Both the position numbers and the translations under genes were made by a program. Of a DNA stretch of 43,933 nucleotides, positions 8,024-16,023 are shown in pieces (within the stretch, counting starts at the first letter, position 1; each line of letters starts with the position of its first letter). The DNA lies in the NCBI GenBank assembly GCA_004283105.1, contig SHLN01000001.1, positions 1 through 43,933 of the forward strand. The letters are read 5' to 3'. The notes beneath the pieces were generated by a model. It was not told the DNA's origin and searched no databases. It saw nothing but the letters and a program-made list of their open reading frames with translations. This DNA comes from Acidimicrobiia bacterium (GTDB lineage: Bacteria > Actinomycetota > Acidimicrobiia > Spongiisociales > SHLN01).

Positions 8024-8944
8024 GTGAGCAAAGTCATCGAACGCATTCTCAATCTGCTGGCGTTCCTCCTGACGGTGGGGCGCCCGGTCTCCGCCGAGGA
8101 GATTCGCTTCACCGTCGCCGGCTACGAGCAGGGCGAAGATGAGGCGTTTCGCCGCATGTTCGAGCGGGACAAGGAGCTGCTCCGGCAACTCGGGATCTCC
8201 CTCGAAATGCAGGCGACCGACGCCTTCGAAGTGGAATACGGGTATATCGTTCCCGAGGGCGGCTACGAACTCCCCGATCCCGGCCTGACGGATGAGGAGC
8301 GGGCGGCCCTGTGGCTGGCGGCCCAGGCGGTCCGATTGGGGGGCCAGCCCTCCGGGCCGGAGGCAATCTTCAAGCTGGGGGGAGTGCCGGGGACCATCGG
8401 CGGTGAGCCGCTCGCCGCCAACCTCGGCGAGGAGGTGGGGCTGCTCGGGGACCTGTTCACCGCTGTGGTCGAACACCGGATCGCCGACTTCACCTACCGC
8501 GAGCGCTCCCGGGCGTTCAAGGCCTACGGGCTGGTTCATCGGCGCGGCCACTGGTATCTCGTCGGCGCGCTCGTGAGCGGTGACATCCGGGCGTTCCGGG
8601 TCGATCGCATATCCGACCTGTCCCTCCGGGACGCTCAGGGCGCATTCGAGCGCCCGGCCGATTTCGACGTGAACCGCTCGATTCCCGACGCTCCCTGGGA
8701 AGCGGGGCCCGAGGAGATGACCGCCGAAGTGGTATTCGATGCCGACGTCGCCTGGTGGGCCCGCCGGGAGGTGGGCGCCAATGCGGAGCTCACCGAGGAG
8801 CCGTCAGGAGCGATCCGCGCCAAAATCCCGGTCGCTCATCCGGAGGCGTTCATCGGTTGGCTGCTCGGGTTCGTGGATCAAGCAGAAGTGATCTCACCTC
8901 CCGAGCTTCGGGAACGGTTGCTGGCGAGAGTGGGGGAGGCCTGA
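8024..8944 (+). CDS. pafB: WYL-domain transcriptional regulator PafB
   Basis: One half of the PafBC regulator, which in mycobacteria activates the RecA/LexA-independent DNA-damage response. The protein is 306 residues. The N-terminal winged helix begins VSKVIERILNLLAFLL and continues RPVSAEEIRFTVAGY and FRRMFERDKELLRQLGI, closely matching PafB. The WYL domain follows (residues about 140-210), with DFTYRERSR and GHWYLVGALV, then RAFRVDRIS. The GTG at 8024 was chosen because homology starts there and a -10-like element precedes it. The stop overlaps the pafC ATG (TGATG), and GGGGGAGG just upstream serves as the pafC ribosome-binding site. The neighbourhood (pafA, pafB, pafC, tatA, tatC, helY) is the conserved actinobacterial order, although here the large cyclase gene separates pafA from pafB. 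Confidence 0.92.
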   Translation: MSKVIERILNLLAFLLTVGRPVSAEEIRFTVAGYEQGEDEAFRRMFERDKELLRQLGISLEMQATDAFEVEYGYIVPEGGYELPDPGLTDEERAALWLAAQAVRLGGQPSGPEAIFKLGGVPGTIGGEPLAANLGEEVGLLGDLFTAVVEHRIADFTYRERSRAFKAYGLVHRRGHWYLVGALVSGDIRAFRVDRISDLSLRDAQGAFERPADFDVNRSIPDAPWEAGPEEMTAEVVFDADVAWWARREVGANAELTEEPSGAIRAKIPVAHPEAFIGWLLGFVDQAEVISPPELRERLLARVGEA

Positions 8945-9864
8945 TGACCTCGGCCAAGACCGCCAAGCGGCTCACCCGGATTCTCTCGATGCTTCCCTAT
9001 GTGATTGCCAACCCGGGGGTGAGCGTCGACGACCTCTCGGAGCGATTCGGGTACCGCCGCAAGGAGCTCATCGATGATCTCAATCTCGTGTTCCTGACCG
9101 GGTTGCCCGGCTACGGCCCGGGAGATCTCATCGATGCCTCCGTCGAAGACGACGAGGTGTATGTCGACACGGCCGACTACTTCGCCCGCCCCCTGCGCCT
9201 CACCCCGCCCGAGGCGCTGGCCCTGCTTGCCTCCGGCATGGCGCTCACCTCGGCCGGACAGGGTCCGCCCGCCCTCGAAAGCGCCATCTCGAAGCTGAGC
9301 AGCGTGGTCGCCCCGGAGGCCGAGGGCGGCCTGGTGGTGGACTTGAAGGAACCCGAGTTCGTCGGGTTGCTCCGGAGCGCCGTCGAGGGCAATCGGGTGG
9401 TGTCTCTCACCTACACGGCGCTGGGGAGCGGCCAGACGACGGAACGGTCGGTTGAACCGTGGTCGGTGTTCTCGGCCAACGGCAACTGGTATCTGTCGGC
9501 GTTCTGCCGGACCGCCGATGCCGAGCGGGTGTTCCGGGTCGACCGCATTCGCGCGGCCGCGGCCACCGATGAGGGCTTTGTCGCTCCGGCCGAAGCACCG
9601 CCCCCCGAGGTGCGCTACACCCCCGGGGAAGAGGACGTTCGCACCGTGATCGGCCTCGGCCCGGCCGCCCACTGGGTAGCCGCGTACTACCCGGTCGAAG
9701 ACCTCGGAGACGGCAAGATCCGATTCTCCTCGAGCGATCCGGCCGTTGCCGCCCGTCTGCTTCTGCGGCTCGGCGACGACGCCAAACTCGTCGAAGGTGA
9801 CGAGGTGGCCGGTCTCCTCGCCGACTATCGCCAGCGAATCAGGGCCCGCTACGCAGGGGACTAG
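8944..9864 (+). CDS. pafC: WYL-domain transcriptional regulator PafC
   Basis: Partner of PafB. The protein is 306 residues, the same length as PafB. It has an N-terminal winged helix (KRLTRILSMLPYVIANPGVS, then DDLSERFGYRRKELIDDLN), a WYL domain around residues 140-205 (VVSLTYTALGSG, GNWYLSAFCRTA, RVFRVDRIRAA) and a C-terminal WCX-like extension that ends at the natural stop. In the known system PafB and PafC act as a heterodimer or fused protein whose WYL domains sense a single-stranded nucleic-acid signal. The ATG overlaps the pafB TGA and has GGGGGAGG 4 nt upstream. No PafBC-type target promoter is obvious in the window; recN here lies inside an operon. Confidence 0.92.
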   Translation: MTSAKTAKRLTRILSMLPYVIANPGVSVDDLSERFGYRRKELIDDLNLVFLTGLPGYGPGDLIDASVEDDEVYVDTADYFARPLRLTPPEALALLASGMALTSAGQGPPALESAISKLSSVVAPEAEGGLVVDLKEPEFVGLLRSAVEGNRVVSLTYTALGSGQTTERSVEPWSVFSANGNWYLSAFCRTADAERVFRVDRIRAAAATDEGFVAPAEAPPPEVRYTPGEEDVRTVIGLGPAAHWVAAYYPVEDLGDGKIRFSSSDPAVAARLLLRLGDDAKLVEGDEVAGLLADYRQRIRARYAGD

Positions 9865-9924
9865 CCCTTCGGGACTATCGGGTAAATAGCCCTCAAAGGT
9901 GCTTCAGGTGGGTCCGATATCTCA

Positions 9925-9937
9925 TTCGAACGTCGAA
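9925..9937. promoter_or_regulatory. Perfect 13-bp palindrome TTCGA-ACG-TCGAA
   Basis: A 5-3-5 inverted repeat lying 15 nt before the GTG of the 93-residue gene. It resembles half of an actinobacterial LexA box (TCGAAC), but the spacing is too short for that operator. It could be an operator for another repressor. Confidence 0.25.
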
Positions 9938-9951
9938 CAGGATTTGAAACC

Positions 9952-10233
9952 GTGACCACCATCAAGACCACATGCTCAGCTTGCGGAGATGTGGAGCTGG
10001 CAGCAGATGACCTTCTTCTGGAGCTGACTCCCCTCGAGGCAACGGGCCGCTACAGCTTTGATTGCCCGTTCTGCGAGATCAACCAGTTCCGACCCGCCAA
10101 CGAGCGTGTTGTGGCCATTCTTCTGGCGATCGGGGTTTCCTACATCGTGGGCGAAGAGGTTGTCTCCGAGGCCGAAATCGAGGACTTTGTTGAGTCCCTC
10201 GACGAGTGGCTCGAGAACATAACCGCCGCCTGA
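9952..10233 (+). CDS. Small CxxC (zinc-ribbon-like) protein of unknown function
   Basis: A 93-residue acidic protein starting at GTG. Two CxxC pairs (TTCSACGD near residues 8-11 and FDCPFCEIN near 38-41) could bind one zinc ion as a ribbon. A short hydrophobic segment (VVAILLAIGVSYIVG) follows, then an acidic helix VSEAEIEDFVESLDEWLENI. I do not recognise a named family. The pattern resembles small zinc-ribbon accessory proteins that bind RNA polymerase or a regulator, but that is a guess. It sits alone between pafC and tatA: an 87-bp leader with a palindrome precedes it and a stem-loop terminator follows, so it is probably its own transcription unit. The hydrophobic segment is too short and interrupted for a confident membrane span. 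Confidence 0.7.
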   Translation: MTTIKTTCSACGDVELAADDLLLELTPLEATGRYSFDCPFCEINQFRPANERVVAILLAIGVSYIVGEEVVSEAEIEDFVESLDEWLENITAA

Positions 10234-10250
10234 TCAATCGCTACCCGGCA

Positions 10251-10277
10251 AAGCCGCCCTTCCTCCAGGGGCGGCTT
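10251..10277 (+). terminator. Stem-loop terminator after the small CxxC gene
   Basis: AAGCCGCCC pairs perfectly with GGGCGGCTT (9 bp) around a 9-nt loop, 18 nt after the stop codon. There is no long U-tract, as is common for high-GC actinobacterial terminators. Confidence 0.7.
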
Positions 10278-10292
10278 CTGCGTGGAACGACC

Positions 10293-10298
10293 TAGCAT
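10293..10298 (+). promoter_or_regulatory. Putative leaderless -10 element of tatA
   Basis: TAGCAT is followed by 6 nt (TCTCCC) and the GTG start at 10305. It lies directly after the terminator of the preceding gene, where a new promoter is expected, and no Shine-Dalgarno sequence is present. Confidence 0.5.
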
Positions 10299-10304
10299 TC
10301 TCCC

Positions 10305-10625
10305 GTGTTTGGGATCCAGACCTCAGAGCTCATCGTTATCGCGCTCATCGCCATCCTCCTGTTCGGTCCGGAGAAGGTTCCCGAGTTCTTCCACCGCGCC
10401 GGCCAGCTCATGTCGAAAATCCAGCGCGGTGCCGACGATATGTGGACGTCGCTCCAGACCGAAATGAACCAGGCCACCAAGCCTCTCGAGGAGCTTGGCA
10501 AGGATATCCAGGCGGTGGGTGATCAGCTCAAGAAGCCGCTCACCGCCGCCGCGGCGGACGACGACACCCCGGCAGATGCAGACGACCCGGACGAACCCGA
10601 AGCCGATATCGAGCCAACCGAATGA
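10305..10625 (+). CDS. tatA: Twin-arginine translocase subunit TatA/TatB
   Basis: A 106-residue Tat pathway subunit. It has a single N-terminal membrane span (SELIVIALIAILLF), then the GPEKVPEF hinge typical of the family, an amphipathic helix (FFHRAGQLMSKIQRGADDM), and a very acidic C-terminal tail rich in Asp, Glu and Pro. The opening MFGIQTSEL with GPEK is closer to TatB than to classical TatA, so it may be the TatB-like component; TatA and TatB cannot be separated safely by eye. It works with TatC in the inner membrane to export folded proteins. The start is GTG at 10305. The stop overlaps tatC (ATGA), so the two are coupled. The tat genes next to pafBC follow the conserved actinobacterial order. 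Confidence 0.9.
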   Translation: MFGIQTSELIVIALIAILLFGPEKVPEFFHRAGQLMSKIQRGADDMWTSLQTEMNQATKPLEELGKDIQAVGDQLKKPLTAAAADDDTPADADDPDEPEADIEPTE

Positions 10626-11341
10626 GCGCGGCCGAGAGTCAGATGCCGATCCTCGAGCACCTGCGCGAGCTGCGCCGCCGGATGTTCATCGCCGCGATCG
10701 CCGTGCTGGTCGGTGCCGTGATCGGCTTCATCTTCAGAGATTGGCTGCTCGACCTCATCGTCGACCCCTACGAGCGGGCCACCGGTCAGAGCGGGCTCGC
10801 GTTCTTCGAGGTGGGGGAGGCATTTTCGGTCTCCATGAAGGTCGCCCTCTTTGGAGGCGTCGTGCTGTCGGCGCCGGTCTGGCTGTATGAAGTCTGGGCC
10901 TTCATCACCCCGGCCCTTTCGAAACGGGAGAAGCGGTGGGTCATCCCGATCATCGTCAGCCTCGTCATCCTGTTCGTGGGCGGTGTCGTGTTCGCCTACT
11001 GGACTATGGAGCGTGCGCTCGACTGGCTGCTCGGATTTGGCGGGGACCGGCTCACTCCGGTTATCGGGGTGAACCGGTACCTCAACTTCGCCTTCCGGTA
11101 TCTGCTCGTCTTCGGGGTGGCCTTCCTGTTCCCGGTGTTCGTGTTCACCGCCGGCGCGGTCGGTGCCGTCAGCTCGAAGCAACTCAAGAAGGGACGGCGC
11201 TGGGCGGTCCTCATCATCGTGGTGGTGGGTGCCATATTGACGCCGACCGGTGACCCGCTCACGCTCATCCTGCTGTCGACGCCCCTCTACCTGTTGTACG
11301 AGGCAACGATCTGGCTCGTACGGTTCGCGCTCAAGAAGTGA
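10622..11341 (+). CDS. tatC: Twin-arginine translocase subunit TatC
   Basis: The core receptor of the Tat translocase, recognising twin-arginine signal peptides at the membrane. The protein is 239 residues with six predicted membrane spans. The cytoplasmic N-terminus MPILEHLRELRRRMF is the family signature, followed by the first span and the FRDWLLDLIVDPY region. Hydrophobic segments occur at about residues 22-42, 75-100, 108-130, 155-180, 190-208 and 212-228. The ATG lies in the tatA stop (ATGA). The stop overlaps the GTG of the following helicase gene (GTGA), so tatA, tatC and helY form one translationally coupled run. Confidence 0.95.
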   Translation: MSAAESQMPILEHLRELRRRMFIAAIAVLVGAVIGFIFRDWLLDLIVDPYERATGQSGLAFFEVGEAFSVSMKVALFGGVVLSAPVWLYEVWAFITPALSKREKRWVIPIIVSLVILFVGGVVFAYWTMERALDWLLGFGGDRLTPVIGVNRYLNFAFRYLLVFGVAFLFPVFVFTAGAVGAVSSKQLKKGRRWAVLIIVVVGAILTPTGDPLTLILLSTPLYLLYEATIWLVRFALKK

Positions 11342-13887
11342 CGACGCGCACCGGGGCGATAGACGACTTCGTCGCCCGGCTTCCGTTCCGGCCAGACAAG
11401 TTCCAGACCGAGGCGTTCGGCATCATCGCGGAGGGGGACTCGGTCATCGTCACCGCCCCCACCTCAGCGGGCAAGACACTCGTGGCCGAAGCCGCCGTCG
11501 CCGCGGCCGTGGCCACCAACCGGCGCGCCTTCTATACGACACCGATCAAGGCGCTATCGAATCAGAAATTCTCCGACCTCGGCCGCCAGTACGGCACGGA
11601 CCAGGTCGGTCTTCTCACCGGAGACAACTCGATCAACCACGATGCCCCGGTCATCGTGATGACCACCGAGGTCCTGCGGAACATGATCTACACAGACCGA
11701 GAAGACCTGTCGGGGGTGGGTGTCGTCATCCTGGACGAGGTCCACTACCTGCAGGACCCGTCGCGGGGGCCGGTCTGGGAAGAGATCATCATCCATCTGC
11801 CGCTCGACATCCCCATTGTTGGGCTGTCGGCCACCGTTGCCAATGCCGGGGAGTTCACCGACTGGGTGAACAGCCGGCGGGGCAATACCCACCTCGTGCT
11901 CGAGCGCACCAGGCCGGTGCCCCTCAACGGGCAGTACTTCCTGTTCGACAAGAACACCGGGCATCGGTTGTTGCCGATCTTCAAGCAGCGGGATGGCCGG
12001 CAAACACCCAACTCGCAGATCGTCAAGCTGCTGCGCCAGGATGGCGGGCGCCGGCGCCGCTTCCACACCCCCCGCCGCTCGGAGACGGTCGAGGAGCTTG
12101 CCGAACGAGATCTCCTCCCCGCTATCTACTTCGTGTTCTCGCGCATGGGGTGCGAGGCGGCCGCCCAGCAGGTGGCCGGTTCGGTTCGCCTGACGACGAG
12201 CGATGAAGCCGAGGAGATCCGGCTCCGGGCCGAAGCGGGCACCGCCCACCTCGGCGATGACGACCTGGCCATGCTCGGCTACGACACCTGGCTCGCCAAC
12301 CTCGAGCGGGGCGTGGCGCCCCACCATGCCGGGATGGTGCCCGCCTTCAAGGAGACGGTGGAGGACCTGTTTGCCGACGGCCTCGTTCGAGTCGTGTTCG
12401 CCACCGAGACACTGGCGCTCGGCATCAACATGCCGGCTCGCTCGGTCGTGATCGAGAACCTCTCCAAGTTCAACGGGGAAACGCACGAGTTGCTCCAGCC
12501 CGGCGACTACACCCAGCTCACCGGCCGGGCCGGACGACGCGGTATCGACGAGGAGGGAGTGGCCGTCGTCCTGCACTCGCCCTATGTGCCGTTCGAGCGA
12601 GTCGTGGCGATTGCCGGGGCGGGGAGCCATCCGCTCCGGTCGAGCTTTCGCCCCACCTACAACATGGCGGTGAACTTGATCGCCAACTACCCCCGCCACC
12701 AGGCCGAGGAACTGCTGCGGGCATCGTTTGCGCAGTTCCAGCGGTCGGCCGAGACCGGGTCCATCAAGACGGGGCTCGAGAAGAAGCAGCACGCCCTGGC
12801 CGACTATCGGGCCAAGGCCGCCTGTGAGCACGGGGATGTCTTCGCATTCATGGATCGCCTCGAGGGGTCCGGGGACAAACTTCCGTCCGCTCGAGAGGTG
12901 ATGCGTCGGTTCGTCGGGGAAACGAACCCCGGAGACGTTCTCGAGGTTCCGGGACGGCGAGGGCCGGAGATCTTCGTCATGCTCGCCCGGGGACGGACCC
13001 AGCAGCCCAAGCTGCAGTTGTTGTCCGCGTTCGGGCGGATCAAGCGCGTGAAGGCCGAAGATCTGCCGCTCGGAACGGCCCGGCTCGGGCGGATTGAGCT
13101 TCCCAAGCCGTTCCGGCCGAACGAGGTCGGCTTCCGCGACGGCGTGCTCGCCGCCTTGAAGACGGCACCGCTTGGAGGGAAGCGAGAGGAGGCGCAGGCT
13201 CCGGTCGACGATCCGCTCGCCGCCTGTCCCGACCTTCACGAGCACGTGCGCTGGGCCAAGCGGGCCCGCAAGCTCGACAAGGAGCTGCGCCGCCAGGAAC
13301 GGCGGCTCGAACGCCTGGAGGGTGACCTCGTCAGGGAGCTCGAAGCGACCCTTCAGTTGCTCGACTCGTTCGGCTACACCGACGGATGGGCTCTCACAGA
13401 GAAGGGGCGGCGTCTCCGAACCATCTACAGCGAACTCGATCTGCTTGTGAGTGAGGCCGCCGAAGGGGGGCTGTTCGACGATCTCCCGGCGGCCGAATTC
13501 GTGGCTCTCGTGTCGCTATTCGTCTACGAGCCCCGGGGCGATTCGGAGAGCGGCGAGTGGCCGGCTGGACCGATCGGCGAACGGGGGAGGGAGATTCTCG
13601 ACCTCTGGAAGGGTCTCGTGGCGGCGGAGCGAGACTCTCGGCTCACCGAGACCCGGCAACCGGAGTGGGGCTTTGCCACCATCGCCCATGGGTGGGCGAG
13701 CGGCTTGACCCTGGACGAAATCTTCGGAGAAGACCAGCTGGCGGCGGGTGACTTCGTGCGTACCGTTCGCCAGTTGCTCGACCTCATACGGCAGCTCCGG
13801 GACACGTTCCCGGCTCTGTCGTCGGTTGCCGCCGACGCCGTCGGCCTGATCGACCATGGTGTAGTTTCCGCAGGTGGGATCGTCTGA
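11338..13887 (+). CDS. helY: Ski2/Mtr4-like DEVH-box RNA helicase HelY
   Basis: An 849-residue superfamily 2 helicase of the actinobacterial HelY type, related to eukaryotic Ski2/Mtr4 exosome helicases. Visible motifs in order: Q-motif region (PDKFQTEAF), motif I APTSAGKT, motif Ia TTPIKALSNQKF, motif II DEVH, motif III SAT, motif IV ATETLALGINMPAR, and motif VI QLTGRAGRRGID. The C-terminal third carries the helical bundle and DSH-CT-like region. The role is inferred to be RNA unwinding in degradation or quality control; the bacterial substrate is not established. The start GTG overlaps the tatC stop by 4 nt. The position directly after tatC equals Rv2092c after Rv2093c in M. tuberculosis. 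Its 3' end overlaps the lipid kinase gene by 14 bp. Confidence 0.93.
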   Translation: MTTRTGAIDDFVARLPFRPDKFQTEAFGIIAEGDSVIVTAPTSAGKTLVAEAAVAAAVATNRRAFYTTPIKALSNQKFSDLGRQYGTDQVGLLTGDNSINHDAPVIVMTTEVLRNMIYTDREDLSGVGVVILDEVHYLQDPSRGPVWEEIIIHLPLDIPIVGLSATVANAGEFTDWVNSRRGNTHLVLERTRPVPLNGQYFLFDKNTGHRLLPIFKQRDGRQTPNSQIVKLLRQDGGRRRRFHTPRRSETVEELAERDLLPAIYFVFSRMGCEAAAQQVAGSVRLTTSDEAEEIRLRAEAGTAHLGDDDLAMLGYDTWLANLERGVAPHHAGMVPAFKETVEDLFADGLVRVVFATETLALGINMPARSVVIENLSKFNGETHELLQPGDYTQLTGRAGRRGIDEEGVAVVLHSPYVPFERVVAIAGAGSHPLRSSFRPTYNMAVNLIANYPRHQAEELLRASFAQFQRSAETGSIKTGLEKKQHALADYRAKAACEHGDVFAFMDRLEGSGDKLPSAREVMRRFVGETNPGDVLEVPGRRGPEIFVMLARGRTQQPKLQLLSAFGRIKRVKAEDLPLGTARLGRIELPKPFRPNEVGFRDGVLAALKTAPLGGKREEAQAPVDDPLAACPDLHEHVRWAKRARKLDKELRRQERRLERLEGDLVRELEATLQLLDSFGYTDGWALTEKGRRLRTIYSELDLLVSEAAEGGLFDDLPAAEFVALVSLFVYEPRGDSESGEWPAGPIGERGREILDLWKGLVAAERDSRLTETRQPEWGFATIAHGWASGLTLDEIFGEDQLAAGDFVRTVRQLLDLIRQLRDTFPALSSVAADAVGLIDHGVVSAGGIV
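13862..13867 (+). promoter_or_regulatory. Putative leaderless -10 element of the lipid kinase gene
   Basis: TAGTTT followed by 6 nt (CCGCAG) and GTG at 13874. It lies inside the last codons of helY, so it would be an internal promoter giving the kinase gene its own transcript. It may instead be chance within coding sequence. Confidence 0.35.
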
Positions 13888-14761
13888 CTGGTACGTCATA
13901 GTCAATCCGACCGCCGGTCGCGGCACGGACCTCCTGGCGAGGACAGAGCGCGCCCTGGCAAAACACTCCGTGGCGGCATCGGTCGTTTCTTCGGCCGGCG
14001 CCGCCGACGTGGCCCGACTCGTCGATGCAGCCGTCGCCGCGGGCCGAACGCGTTTCGTGGCAGTGGGGGGTGACGGCACCGTCAACCTCGTTGCCAACGC
14101 GCTGCTTGCCCACGAATGGGCCGAGCCGCCCACGCTCGGCATTCTCCCGGCGGGGACGGGCTGTGATTTCGTGCGGGTATTCGGCATTCCGCAGGATGTC
14201 GAGCATGCCGCCCGCCACCTCACCGGAGACGAGACGTACCGGTCGGATGCCGCCGTCCTGGACGGGGAGTGGGGTCGACGTCACTTCATGAACATCGCCC
14301 AGGCCGGCATCGGAGCAGCCTCGGCCACCACCGCCGACAAACTGGCGCGGCTCGGCGGTCTCCGGTATCAGACGGCGTTCTGGGTGAACCTCCCCGGATT
14401 TCCGCGCACCGAAGTGACCGTGCGGGTTGGCAAGCGTTCGTATCAGGGCGATGCGATCAGCGTGATATTCGCCAACGGCCAGTTCTTTGGCAACGGCATG
14501 AATGTTGCCCCGAAGGCGACGCTTGTGAGTGGCCAGATCGACGCCCAGGTGATCACCGCCCGCAAGCGCCAAGCCCCGTTGCTCATGCGCAAAGCGGCCC
14601 GCGGCCTCCACCTCGGTCACAAGGAGGTTCATCGCCTGCGGGGGCCCGACTTTGAGATAGAGACCAAGGACCCTTGGCCCGTCGAAGCAGATGGGGAATA
14701 CCTAGGGCGCACCCCGGTGCGTGGACACGTGCTGCCGGGGGCGATCGACATCAAGATCTAG
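13874..14761 (+). CDS. Diacylglycerol kinase-family lipid kinase (YegS/DgkB-like)
   Basis: A 295-residue member of the DAGK catalytic family. Motifs: VIVNPTAGRG at the N-terminus, the nucleotide-binding loop VAVGGDGTVN, and LPAGTGCDFVRVFG, followed by the second beta-sandwich domain with IANGQFFGNGMNVAP-like residues (FANGQFFGNGMNVAPKA) and a C-terminal VEADGEYLG motif, where ExDGE is typical of active enzymes. It phosphorylates diacylglycerol or another lipid alcohol using ATP at the inner face of the membrane; in actinobacteria the role may be phospholipid recycling. The start GTG overlaps the last 14 bp of helY. It is followed by a 109-bp gap containing a good promoter for the next gene. 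The exact lipid substrate cannot be read from sequence. Confidence 0.88.
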   Translation: MGSSDWYVIVNPTAGRGTDLLARTERALAKHSVAASVVSSAGAADVARLVDAAVAAGRTRFVAVGGDGTVNLVANALLAHEWAEPPTLGILPAGTGCDFVRVFGIPQDVEHAARHLTGDETYRSDAAVLDGEWGRRHFMNIAQAGIGAASATTADKLARLGGLRYQTAFWVNLPGFPRTEVTVRVGKRSYQGDAISVIFANGQFFGNGMNVAPKATLVSGQIDAQVITARKRQAPLLMRKAARGLHLGHKEVHRLRGPDFEIETKDPWPVEADGEYLGRTPVRGHVLPGAIDIKI

Positions 14762-14833
14762 CGACCGGATTCCCGCTCAATCGGTGACCGGACGCTCCGA
14801 AACAGAGGGAACAGAATCACAGCCGGCGGTGTA

Positions 14834-14839
14834 TATACT
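14834..14839 (+). promoter_or_regulatory. Promoter -10 element (TATACT) of the DUF4193 gene
   Basis: TATACT lies 31 nt before the ATG at 14871. The implied leader is about 25 nt and contains GGAGGA and AGAGGGG, so this is a conventional leadered gene. No clear -35 hexamer is visible at 16-18 bp. Confidence 0.5.
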
Positions 14840-14870
14840 CCCGGCTCAATTCCTGGAGGACCAGAGGGGA

Positions 14871-15320
14871 ATGGCACGCAAAAAGGCGACCGACACAGTC
14901 GAACTGGAAGCCGTCGAGGAGCTCGACGATCTCGACGAGGCTGAGGAGCTCGAGGATCTCGACGAGACCGCCGAGGTTCCCGACGTCCTCGAGGCGGCCG
15001 ACGACGAGGAAGCCGGCGACGACGCCGGCGACGATGACGACGACGATCTCGACGACGGCGCTGAGGAAGACGATCCGGCCGCGCTGGACGAGTTAGAAGC
15101 AGCCGAGCTCGCGATGCTCACTCCCGATGAGGCCGCGGAGGTCATCCGGGTCGATGAAGCCGCCGAAGTGGCGTCCCTCCGCAAGGCAGAATTGGCCCTC
15201 GACACCGAGGCCGACAGTGTCGCAGCCGGTGAGTTCGTGTGTTCTTCCTGCTTCCTCGTGAAGAAAAACACCCAGTTGGCCAACAAGCGCAAGCAGATCT
15301 GCAACGACTGTGCCGCCTAG
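14871..15320 (+). CDS. DUF4193 family acidic zinc-ribbon protein
   Basis: A 149-residue protein beginning MARKKATDTVELEAVEELDD. Residues about 14-80 are an extremely acidic, low-complexity stretch dominated by Asp and Glu. The C-terminal 30 residues hold the conserved module FVCSSCFLVKKNTQLAN...ICNDCAA, a four-cysteine zinc ribbon. This is the actinobacterial DUF4193 pattern; function is unknown, but small acidic zinc-ribbon proteins often contact RNA polymerase or ribosomes. Typical family members are about 100 residues, so the acidic N-terminal half appears expanded here. A TATACT -10 and AGAGGGG ribosome-binding site support the ATG at 14871. The stop overlaps the start of the glycosyltransferase gene by 11 bp. 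Confidence 0.82.
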   Translation: MARKKATDTVELEAVEELDDLDEAEELEDLDETAEVPDVLEAADDEEAGDDAGDDDDDDLDDGAEEDDPAALDELEAAELAMLTPDEAAEVIRVDEAAEVASLRKAELALDTEADSVAAGEFVCSSCFLVKKNTQLANKRKQICNDCAA

Positions 15321-16023
15321 CGTTGCGGTAGTCCTCCCTACCTACAACGAAGTCGAGAACCTTTCAACCGTTGCCGGCGCCATCCGCGCCCACGGGTATC
15401 GCCTCATCGTCGTCGACGACAACTCTCCAGACGGAACGGGCCGCCTCGCCGACGAGCTGGCGAGCGGCGACGACCGAATCAGTGTCGTGCACCGTCCCGC
15501 CAAGCGTGGGCTGGGTCCCGCCTACGCCGACGGTTTCTCGAGAGCGCTGGAAACGACTGCCGAGGTCATCTGTCAGATGGACGCCGACTTCAGTCATGAT
15601 CCGGCCAGCTTGCCGACGCTCGTCGCAACGGTCGAGGACGGCGCCGACGTGGCGATCGGCAGCCGGTATGTTCCCGGCGGATCGGTACCGGGATGGCCCC
15701 TCCACCGGCGGCTGCTGTCGCAGTGGGGGAATCGCTACGCCCGGTCCATGCTCGGCACGTCGATTCAGGACATGACGAGCGGCTTTCGGGCCTATCGGTC
15801 CCCGGTGCTCGAGACTCTCGAGCCGGCCACCTGCGAGGCGTCCGGCTACGGGTTTCAGGTCGAGATGGCGAGTCGGTGCCACTCCAGGGGGCTGGCTGTG
15901 GTGGAGGTTCCCATCAGCTTTCGTGACCGGGAGCTGGGCGAATCCAAAATGCATTGGCGCATCGCGCTGGAGGCGATGTGGCTTGTTACCGTCTGGGGGA
16001 TACGAGCGAGGACAGGACGATGA
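15310..16023 (+). CDS. Polyprenol monophosphomannose synthase-like GT2 glycosyltransferase
   Basis: A 237-residue GT-A fold family 2 glycosyltransferase of the DPM1/Ppm1 type. Motifs: VVLPTYNEVENL at the N-terminus, VVDDNSPDGTG, the metal-binding QMDADFSHDP, then GSRYVPGGSV and the acceptor-site region MTSGFRAYR, with EVPISFRDRELGESKM at the C-terminus. These enzymes transfer mannose (or another hexose) from GDP-mannose to polyprenol phosphate at the inner membrane face; the product feeds mannolipid and protein O-mannosylation. Unlike M. tuberculosis Ppm1 it has no fused Lnt-like acyltransferase domain and no C-terminal membrane spans. The start GTG lies inside the DUF4193 gene, and the stop overlaps the GNAT gene start. 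Confidence 0.88.
   Translation: MPPSVAVVLPTYNEVENLSTVAGAIRAHGYRLIVVDDNSPDGTGRLADELASGDDRISVVHRPAKRGLGPAYADGFSRALETTAEVICQMDADFSHDPASLPTLVATVEDGADVAIGSRYVPGGSVPGWPLHRRLLSQWGNRYARSMLGTSIQDMTSGFRAYRSPVLETLEPATCEASGYGFQVEMASRCHSRGLAVVEVPISFRDRELGESKMHWRIALEAMWLVTVWGIRARTGR

Noticed and set aside
9925..9937. LexA (SOS) box upstream of the 93-residue gene
   Set aside because: The half-site resembles TCGAAC but the spacer is 3 bp within a 5-3-5 palindrome, not the TCGAAC-N4-GTTCGA of actinobacterial LexA.
11554..13245. 563-codon open frame on the minus strand opposite helY
   Set aside because: It mirrors a strongly conserved helicase, has no recognisable motif, and arises from high-GC codon bias on the opposite strand.
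14920..15080. Repetitive GA/GC-rich tract inside the DUF4193 gene as a DNA repeat
   Set aside because: It is not a tandem unit repeat; it is explained by codons for an Asp/Glu-rich protein segment.
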